A model generated the notes under the pieces. The model did not search any database. It was given only the letters and a program-made list of their open reading frames with translations, and was not told where the DNA came from. A stretch of 64,000 bases of DNA, taken from Owenia fusiformis (lineage: Eukaryota > Annelida > Polychaeta > Sabellida > Oweniidae). This document shows, one piece after another, positions 12,382-23,100 of the stretch. Every line of letters begins with the position of its first letter. Position 1 is the first letter of the stretch. The DNA lies in the NCBI GenBank assembly GCA_903813345.2, contig CAIIXF020000010.1, positions 11,537,181 through 11,601,180 on the forward strand, written 5' to 3'. The translations under genes and the position numbers were made by a program.

Positions 12382-14162
12382 TTAAAGGTAAAGTGGTTGA
12401 TCTTCTGAGTAAGTCTCCTGTTCTGTGTACCAATCGGTTGGGGCGGAGTGTTTGTCTTCTCTGTCTCTTGCTCTTTCAAAAATCCAGTCTGTTTTGTGGA
12501 GTTCATATTCACGATCAAGTGCGCGTTCAAATAACCAATCAGGACTAGCATCTCCATCGTCGTCATCATCATCATCCTCATCATCATCTGCAATAGCTTC
12601 TTTAGCTTGCTGCAGTTGTTTAAGGTACCACATTCCTGGGGCTTCTCGTAGGTTTGCCCGTTCTTGCATTCGTTCAAAGTACCATTGAGAGTTTGTGTCA
12701 CCACGTTCACGTGCCCTATCGGCCATCAAATTGAAGTACCATCTTGCATCATCTGTATAGTTTTCATTTGTTGCATAGCCATGTTCGTCATTAAATTCAA
12801 ACTTCAATTCTTCAGATTTCTTCGGTTTGGGAATATTCTTCATTTCCTTCCTGCACTCCTTAAAGCATTTCTTGTTTTGCTTATGGTCCTTTTCACAGCA
12901 TCCTCCAAACTTCTCCTTGTGTTTGTACTGGAACCTCTTCGCTTTCTTTCCCTTGCAGGAGCATTTGTCACTTCTATTATAACATCTACGTTGACAGATG
13001 GTGTTTCTCTGCCATTGAGGAAGAACAGCAAGACACTGGGGCTGCCATTTGAATTGGGCATGTTGTTTAGAGAGTTGGTACTTCCACCATTGAGCCTGAC
13101 AGAGCAGCCATTCCTCAAGGTCATTATCTACTTCATCTTCATAGTCATCATGAAAGTCCTCAAACTCATCCAGTATATCATCCATATCATCATCGTCCAT
13201 CCTACGTAGACTTTCCTCATTCATACGTCTTATAGAACGCTGAAGTTTACGTAGTCGGTACCAGTAGTCTTTATCCATTGGTGCTTTTGGGGGTGTAATT
13301 TCCTGGTCATCATTATCTTTAGCAGGTTCTGAGTACCATTGTTTTCCACCTCGCTGGATCTTTTTCTTGACACGTTCCCATTTAGAGTTCACCTTGGCAC
13401 GTAGCTTAGTTATCTTTTCAGAGATGGAGTCTGAGAGAGAGCTGATGGTGGGGGATGATTTCATTTGTTTCCAAGTATCATGCAGAGAGTCAGTTAGATT
13501 CTTCACTGTACCTGTAGTTTTATTTAGAATATTCTGCACCTTGTCTGACTTAGTGTAGTTCTTCACTGAATCCCACTTTGATTTCAAATTTTCTTGGATG
13601 GTTTGGAAAGTTGATTTTGTGCTATTGACACGCTCCTGAAATTCTTCAGAATTGGTGTAGTTTTTAACTGCCTCCCAATGAGTTTGGAGATTTTCCTGGA
13701 TCTTTTCGAAAGCTGACTTTGTGCTATTGACATGTTCTTGAAACTTCTCAGATCTTGTGTAATTCTGGACATATTCCCACGACTGTCTAGCACTTTCATT
13801 AAGACCTTCATACATATGTGCAGCGTTATCCATCACCTCTTTAAACTCATCAGTCTCGGACAAGTTCTTAAACAATTTCCATTTCTCTTCAAATGTGTAC
13901 TCCGTTTCATTTTTAAAGAATCCCCAATGATCCCAAAATTTGTTAACAAAATCTTTAAATTTTTCATCAAAACCCTTGTTCATTGTGTTAATATTTGGGA
14001 GGATTAATCTCATGCAAGTAAAAAAGTCTTGAGGAGTAGGTTCACTCTGTTGGCTGTTCTCACGTTCTTTGGTGTAGAGTCTCTCAAACATATTGGCTCT
14101 GTTTTCTTGTACCTTGAGTGACTGCTTTAGTTCCTCTAACTCTAAGTTACTACTGCTCTTGT
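12382..14162 (-). other. CCPG1: CCPG1-like last exon: lumenal repeats, Cys patch and WYF tail
   Basis: This 593-codon exon includes the stop (TAA at 12382-12384). It holds about three 34-residue helical units, KNYT(R/N/K)S(E/D)KFQ...NSTKS(A/T)F, with NYT and NST sequons typical of lumenal glycosylation. An acidic block follows, then a basic cysteine-rich patch (CQRRC, CSCKGKK, GGCCEKD, CFKEC). At the C terminus six related units carry WYFNLMADRARE, WYFERMQERA, WYLKQLQQA, DWLFERALDRE, DWIFERARDRE and DWYTEQ. Such W-x-F...R-E repeats are a family hallmark; their partner is unknown to me. Confidence 0.82.
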
Positions 14163-17100
14163 CTGGAAATGCATCGAATATAAACAATTCATAAAGTATC
14201 ATGTACATGAAACATATGATGTCAAAGCAACAATACCAATTAAATTAAATTGATGTACGTGTCATTTTATTCACAATTGAGTTTCATGACTATTGGTAAA
14301 ACATCATATAACAGGCATTTTCAATACCAACTATCCAAGGGTCAGTTATAAAGAAGTGAAAATCTTAGAGGCCCATGAATACCTTAGAACATCCAACATG
14401 TTATGCAGGCCCGTAGCCAGAATTTTCCAAGGGGGGGTTCGTTTTTCTAAAAAATTCTAGGGGGGGTTCACTTTGGCAAATATGGCCAAAAATCACTCAA
14501 AAATTAGTCAGAATGGTGAAAAACTGCATGATTTTGAAAGAAATTTTGGCCAGGGGGGGTTCGCCCGAACCCCCCGAACCCCCCTGGCTACGGGCCTGAT
14601 ATGGGAATCATCAGGCTGCAGAGAATCGTAATTTTACTGAGTGGCTTCACGAAAAAATAAAAGGGCTATACGTCTCGTTAAGTTTACTAAAATGAAATCA
14701 CTTTACATATAGAATAGCCATCAAAACCTGATAGACTGATGTCATTACCTTGGTTATCATTCTGAGAGGGCTGTGTATATCGCATTTTGCCCACTGCTAC
14801 CTTCAGGTCACTGTTCTCCAGCTGAAGCTCATTCATTTGCTGCTTTGTGATGTCATCAACATGGCTGCCAGATTCTGAGTTTCCAGGATGTTTCAAGTAG
14901 CGCATCTTTACCACCATTTTCCTGAAGATAAATAGCATATAGATCAAGTATGTATCTTTAAAATTACAAACAGCTTGGTACAGGATCAAAGACTAAGATT
15001 AAAGACCAGATTGCTACAATCAAACATATTGCATTCAATCCATAAGCAATCACTTTTTTCAAGTTCATTACCAAGAGCGACAAGTGCATGCCAGATGTGA
15101 GTTTCGAACCCTCATAGATACATGTAAGATTCACAGCATTTGGACTAGGATTTTGGGATGGAAGATTTTGTTGTCATTTTTACTCTATCCGAATTGGTTT
15201 TTTAATTCTTAGAGCAACAATCAATGTTTTTTGTACTACCGTATTCTCTGTAATTAGTGCTTAGAAAATTGAGAATAAATCCCCAGGAATTTCATGTATG
15301 TACCTTCGCAGAAGCTTTCTTGATTCAATGCCGATCAAAATTCTTGAATATTTCCTTCATTCATTATGGACTATTTTGAGGTAATATTAGCTTTGTACGA
15401 TGTGGGAAGCACCCAAAGATAGATATTTATTGGGAAGATACTTTTTTATTGTCACCCACTTCAATTTCGATTGTTTCTGATATATTCGTTGGTCAAACTT
15501 AGTCATTTCTCAATATTTCTTGAACTTTGTGAAGCAGGGTGGGTGCTTATTACATGTAGGGAGTGGGCATTAATTACAGAGAAATTGGTACATGTTTTTG
15601 TACAGATGTTATACTAGAAATATTACCTGAGGTCATCATTCTCAGTCATTATGTTATTCAGCTGTGTCTTCACCTCCCTAAGTTCACTCTCCTTCTCTAC
15701 AGAAGCATGCAACTCATTCTCCTGTTTTGTTGTATCCATATCATCTCCATGCTCGGCCAGTCTTGCCTGATCCACCATTGCATCATCTATCTGTTGTTGC
15801 TGTTCTAGTATTCTGGCCTGGAGAAGGTGGATTTCCTCAGCACGGTTCAATAGTTGCTTCTCAAGGTTTTCTGTAGCAAGCTGGAACACACATTGAAAAA
15901 ATTAGACATGGCTTTTGGAGATTGGAGTATAATTGCAATATGTTTTAAGTTCTATTCATAGATGTCACCTAAAATATTTTTATGGAAAAACAAGATAGAT
16001 TATGTCTACAGTTTACTAATTGTAATTTATTAGTATCTGTTGGTAAAAATTTTTGAGTTGAACAATTTGAGATAAAAGGGTTAATCCAAACAGGTGCCAT
16101 GGGGGTGAGAAGCCAAATCTCCCTCATATGGTCCATCCCTTTACTCACCAAAGATTCTGACAATATTTTACAGTTGATAACAGGCATATCAGAAATACAA
16201 AGGGTGGGATACCGTAGAAGTAAGAACCTCACAAGTTATAAAAATATATTAGTTTGAACTGCTGTGTTCAGTTCATAAAAATCCAAAACAAAAAGCATGC
16301 AGTTTAAACATGGACTATACAGTCAGTGCAACTATTTCAAGGTCGCTTTCACATAAATAATCTTTAGGTGTAAAATTAATAAATCATTTAACAGAAACAT
16401 ATTTGCACCCATTGATTAATAAGTAACAGGGATTTTATTGTTCAAGTGGTCATAAAAAGTTAGGCATACACACAGACTAAGCCATCAAAAGGACCAAGTC
16501 ATGCTCTTACTTTACTCATCTTAGGGCACTCATCAAGATTTTCGAAATTGCTTTTCAAAGCCATGATTCCCTATGAAGTTATAAGCACAATTTAATTTTA
16601 GTTTACCTCACAAATTATTTTTTGCTTTCATAATTGACAACATGCCTAGTACCCACCTATGGATTATTCATTAACATAAATCGTATAGATATTGTGTTCA
16701 TATAGGTTCTCCCATCCAACAATTTGAAAAATCTGGATGTTTAATCAGTTCAGAAATGGGCTCTCAAGATATTCAGAGTCATGAATTCCTGTGAAGATAA
16801 CCATAAGTTAACCATACACAGTCAGTATATTTTACTTCTTAACAACATTACCAGCCAATATATTACACTTAGCAACCAATTCAATTTGACACTAAGCAAA
16901 TACAGACTTGGTATTAAAATAATTTCTCATTATATGAGGTCAAATGTTTCAAATGCACCCACCTGTTTTGCTTGTTCTAAGTCTATATGATTAGCTTGTA
17001 CATTATTAAGCTTCTCCTCAAGCAGAAGAATTGTTTGCTTGTATTCATTCTCCTTTGATGCAGTCTCAATGTTAACATCATGCAGTTTGCTCTTGAGGGA

Positions 17101-20100
17101 GAAAATCCTACGCCTTAATTCATCTTCTTTACTAGATTCTACAGACACTTGGTTTTGGTTGTCTTGGAGTTTAGTTTGTAGTTCCACTAGTTCTGCCTCT
17201 AGGTTCAATACTGTCTGCTTGTGGCCTTCCTCTGACGTAGCATACACCTAAATAGTAGATATTTAATCGTTTCAGTCGTGAAATTGCTACATACTAGGTT
17301 GATAAATAGATGGCAGTAATAATTCTGGCTGGGCTAGAATGTATTTTTAGAAGAAAACTGACAAAAGTTACTTTATTCATTGATTTTTCAAACATTTTCA
17401 ATTGGACTAATGTAGAAGGCCATTAGCATGCAACCAGATAATAGTTGTGACATGCAGACTGTTTCTTAAGTTTTAACCTTAAAATTGTGAACCTGAATAC
17501 TGGAAAAGTGAATCAATGGATTTAGCCCTTTTTGACAAAACTTAAAAAGTCAGTTTGTAACATTACTTCCTTAACACACTGTACATAAGACATACATTTT
17601 GTAGCTTTTCCTCTAGCTGTAGAACTTTACGTTTGCATTCACTCTCTCTGGATGCTGTTTCAATGTTAACATCATGCAGCTTGCTCTTGAGGGTGAAAAT
17701 CCTACGCCTAAATTCATCTTCTTTACTAGATACTACAGGCAGTTGGTTCTGGGTGCCTTTAAGTTTAGTCTGTAACTCCCCTAATTCAGTCTCAAGGTTC
17801 GATATGGTTTGCTTGTGTGCTTCTTCTGTTGTATTGTACACCTGGAAATTGAATCATTTTCATTGACTTACAGTTATACACATGTATTATGGACCTCTTT
17901 ATAAAACATGTACATATCATGAAAACGCAATGGCAGGGAACGTTACAGTTGAAACTTATTCACTGAAACCACATATGACTTTAACCCAAATTAATCAAAT
18001 TCAATCTATGTTTTCTGGGTAAAGTACATTTACAAAGTAAAGTAATAAAAAGTTCAATTAAAATAAAAGTAAATAAACAATTAAATTACTTTCGATATTT
18101 GATGACCTACTTAAATGAAGTTACGAGTTTACATTAATATATTGCATATAATGTAACATTCATAAAAAATAATCCAACTTGGAAATGACAGAATCTTTTT
18201 TTCGATTATCATCATTCCAGCAGCAAACAAAAATACATTTACATCACCTTACTAAGCGTAATCAGTTTCTCAATGGTTGAGTCTCTTTGGTTCATGCAGA
18301 TCATATAATCATCTTGCAGGGACTGCATCTTACGAACCTGGCCCTTGTGAAATGCCTGATTCTCATAGAAGTCATACGATGAACCTAGAATCACACAATA
18401 GCTAAATCAACAGACAAAATATAGAATAAAGAAATAAGACACAACACAATCGATAAAATTGTATGACACATACATGTAAAATTGTACATTGAGAAAAAAA
18501 TCAGCAGAAAATTTTCATAAAAAATAAAATGCTTGTACATGTGTTTAATGAGTAAGAGTTGCCCAAAACCAAAGTGTAGTATACATGGTATATATTTATA
18601 ACATTTAATATGAAATTAATTGGTTTTATGTGTGTTTTATGGGAGTTGGTCATTTCTTAAAAAGGTAACCCTTCCACCTGTGTTATGATTAGATGAAAAC
18701 AAACTTTGGTTTCCAGGAAGAAAAATGTAGGTCAATGCACTGCACATGTGCAGATTGAACTCATTTCCCACCAATTTTCTTACAAGCTAGAAGGTCTGAT
18801 TGAATCCTGTAAGTATTTGCCCACCAATCCCTCCCCCAAAATCACCGATGAATTATCCCCTAACTAAGGTGAGATCAAGAAATTGGTAAGAGATATTGTA
18901 AGTGATACATGAAGGTAAGCAACCACAGTAATCATTATTATGTCGGTCAGATGCACAGTTTATATTTTTGAGAGATAATATAGCTAATTAAGTCAAAATT
19001 AAATATGTAACAGAAATGACTAGTCCCTAAAAACCCACATGGACAAAAATACAGATAAATATTGGAATTAGAGACTTATGTTTATTAATTTTACAAGGAT
19101 ACATCAACCTACATGTAGCCACACAAAACCCATGCAAAAGGACTTATTGGGCCTATTTTCGGTAAACAATTTATGGGCTGGCAAATATTATTAGTGAAAA
19201 TTGGAAAACATCCTATAAGCAACCCAATGGAACAGGCATACGATTCTGAATTCGAAACAAATGGTTGGAGATACAGAAGCTGTTATGCTTTAACATATAT
19301 TCCATAATGATATGACTTTGTAAAATGTCACAGGTTTAGACTCATTTTAATTGAAATAAATATCATGGTTGAATAGAGGCTTTTCCATATAGCTTTGAAA
19401 TCTCGTTAATTTTAGTATCGTTTTTAGTGAGATTTTAAGAGATCTGCATTTCTAACCACTAAAGATTAACATTTTCTTCTATTTGATGGCACATTTGAAT
19501 TCTCTGTTTAATTTTCTATCAAAACAACTTTGGTTTTAATGCACTACTTTTTATCTTTATTCAAATTCTAGAGATTTTCAAGTTTTCTGAAAATGGCTGG
19601 GCTAAATCCCCATTGACACAATGTTGAAAAACCTTTCAAAGTTCATTTACTTTTATAAGGATCACAATTTTAATGTGAAATCACAATCCACATGTCAATA
19701 ATATCATATAGTTATATTCCAATGGTGTTTTAAGTATATCCAAATGAAATTACTTTTTGAATCAAAAAATTAAGTAACTCTTGCTATCAAGTTGCCATGT
19801 TATTTAGCCCTACCAATACCCATGATGTCATCTATTTTTTCCATTTATATGGAAAAGGATCAATAGGCACTCATAATGGATATTTCCATCTTATACCCCA
19901 GGGGCTTATAATAGTAATAAAATGGTGGTTCAACACTGTAATCTTTTACTTAAAGGATTAGACCATTGACTCGTGACGCCCACAAATGATACAACACCAT
20001 TTAACCTATTTGTACATTAAATGGTCTAAACTGTAAGATGCAAAACTCCGTAAATAATCCAATACATCTACATGTAAATATAACATAGCATGAACAAGCA

Positions 20101-23100
20101 ATAGAACACAAGTCCTGTAGTTTTCTTGGCAGACTATGTAGGCCTCCTCTTTGCTGAAATAAATAACTATGCGGTCCAATCATGAGATTAAGATAAAACT
20201 GCATGCTAAATGGGGGAAAGGTCAAAATATGATTTACTTGAGAAAATAATTTAACAAATGCTCAGCAACATTTCTGCCAATTCAATTCTAAATTTAAACT
20301 TTTTTCTGAATTCCCTTGATTAATTTTGATGAAAAACTAACACATTGATACTTTTCCCAGCCCCTACTCAGTCGCTATATATACAGGATCATATTCTGAT
20401 CACAATTAAGTCAGGATAGACATACACACCCCTGGTATGCAAATGTATCAATAATGGACGGGGCCAGTGCAGCAGTGTGACCAGGGAATATAACTCTCCA
20501 TTTTCTACAGATTTTTTATATGGTATTGATGCCCACGAGATGCGAATTGTATGTCAATAGGATCTCACCTAAACATAGGAAATTAGAAGTGATTATAGAG
20601 AAGTTATAGAGAAAGTGAACAAGACCCTCTTGGGAAAAAAGTCTTAGTGCACATTTCAAGAGATTTACTTCATCTAAAAATCTGCACAAAATTTCTAAAG
20701 CTTCTGAACACTCTTGGACATCAAATATTTCAAACTTGGCATGAATAAATATTTAGCAAGATATAGGTTATCTTAATAAAAAAAGTTGCACCCTCTAATG
20801 CTATTGCACTAGCCCAGTTCATTATCGGCAGCTGTGTATACTAAGGGTGATACAGGGAGTTATATGAATCATTGTCTCACACCAATAAATTGAATATTCT
20901 GTGACATTCCAGTGGTTAACAGTAATACACACACACACCCTTAGTTGATCAAGTATAGCTGTATGACCGCACTTACCTATGAAAATATTCCCTAAAATGT
21001 CACAAAACACACACTTTACACATTGGAAAGATAAATGGACATTTGGACTTAATAACCGGTGCATTAAAGGGACAACAAGGACTGTAGAGAAAAAATTCGA
21101 AATTTTTTATTTTTTCTGCACTATCAGGTCAATATTTGGCTTAACATCTTCTTTGACATACCTATTTTCTTAAAATGTATGGATAAACTTTCAATTTCAG
21201 CATTAAAATTGTAAATTCAGGTCAAAGCTTCTCTAAAGGGACTTCCATTTATAGATTTTTAAGATTCATCACGTTTCAAGAGGAATATCAGCTGAAATAA
21301 TGTTCATCCAGAGGGTTTCTTTGTAGATAATAAAAATATATGTTAGTTTGATGAAATATCCAAACTTAAATATATTTTGACACTAGTCGATGATCGTTGA
21401 ATGGCCCCCTGCACTTATTGTTGCACCTTTAATAATTTAAGTCTGATTAATTACTCTGAAATACATTATATTACTGAAATAAAATAATACATGTATGGAG
21501 ATTGAAACAAAAGAACACAGAAAAAATCAAAATAAATGAATTCACTCAAAAATATAATGGCATTGAAAATGTTTGTGATTAAGTAAAAACTGAATGTATG
21601 AGTTAGCATGTAGTTATATTGAAATGAAATATGCAGACCTATGAAAATTACTTATACGATATTTTCAGATTAATAGAAGTATTAAAGTTTCAAATAAACC
21701 AATATTTGGGAATCCGATGGCTGTTTTGCAATACATTTCATTTTAGAACTTGTTACTATTGTAACAAGCATGTTTATGCTGTAACATGAGGACAATGGCA
21801 AACAAAATGAGAACATGTAACAGGAAACAGTTTTTATTCTTACCAATAAAGTGTCCAAATCCGATGCCAACAGCGAAGAAAACAGCACAAATGGCGAGGC
21901 AATTGAGGCGATAGTTAAGACTGCTATTTGGTGAATGATGCAGGTTTCGTCTCCTTGCATTCTCATTGGCTACTCCATCCCACAAATCGGCGATGTCATA
22001 ACTTTTGTGAGAAAGGTCTTCATCAATGAACTCAGGATCGTCATCAGGGATATCAACTCCAGAGATGTCGCTCTCAACACGATCATCTACCTCATCTTCT
22101 GCAGGTTCAGACTCATTATCTAAAAGTAATATATTTGGAATTTTATGTTATGTTAGTCTTTTATGATGACATACCAATTTATCTTTAGTGAAAACTTTAG
22201 GATCTGGAAAATCCCTGGAGAGGTGTTCAAATGCACAAATTTTACAGAATTAACCTTCTCTATAATGTACCTTACCTTCTTCCCTAGAATTGCTACTTCC
22301 ACTACCACTAGATCTACTCCGTGATCTTCGCAAAAAATTAAAGTTTGAGAAAACACTTGAATTTGAACTCGAGCTAGCAGTCATCTTGGATTCTTGTGAA
22401 GGATTTGTGTCATTGATGTCTGGAAACTCAAACTCATCAAGACGCACAAAGTCAGAGCCCTCTGAAATGAAATAAGAACAATTACTAGAATAATGAAAAT
22501 GAACGGAGTTCAATCTAAGACTCCAGATTGAATTGGCTAAAGATCTTGACCTTGACCTTTGATCTTCAAAATTTTGAATTTGTTTCATTTTTGGTCATCT
22601 TTAATCATTTTAGTAGGTTGGTTGTCTGATTAGTTAGTTGTCTGTTTGGTTGATTGTCTGGTTGGTGAGTTGCCTTGTTAGTTGATTAGTTATCTGGTTG
22701 TTTGGTTGTCTGGTAGGTTGTCTGGTTGATTGGCTGGTTGTCTGGTTGATTGGTTGGTTGATTAGTTGGGGTTAACATGATTTTATGGTGCTATAATAAT
22801 GAATCACAAATAAAATTTGAAATAATATGATTAATATGAATGTTTAATTAAACTTAGTTGTTGGAGTAAATTAACTTTGACAAATCTGTTATCAAGAAAT
22901 AACCTAAAATATTTTTGGTGATAATAAATGTCAATAAATGTTGCACAAATTCAGAAAAACATCAGATGACCTCCAATATTATAACAGGATATGAGATATC
23001 AAATGTTGCACTCAATATAGGAATCATTATTAGTGAATCTTTTAACATATGCCTGCTTGTGCTGCGCAACATATTTTTGTTGAGATACAAATATATAAAT

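Noticed and set aside
12425-12688. Plus-strand frame with a long serine run
   Set aside because: It is the antisense of the acidic DDDDE stretch in the last CCPG1-like exon, which has strong coding and family evidence on the minus strand.
12664-13209. 181-codon plus-strand open frame, hydrophobic
   Set aside because: Antisense shadow of the Cys-rich and KR-rich lumenal exon; no start context or family resemblance.
15085-15150. GGTTCGAAACTC B-box-like sequence on the minus strand
   Set aside because: No A box or cloverleaf could be found at the right distance; at best an old SINE fragment.
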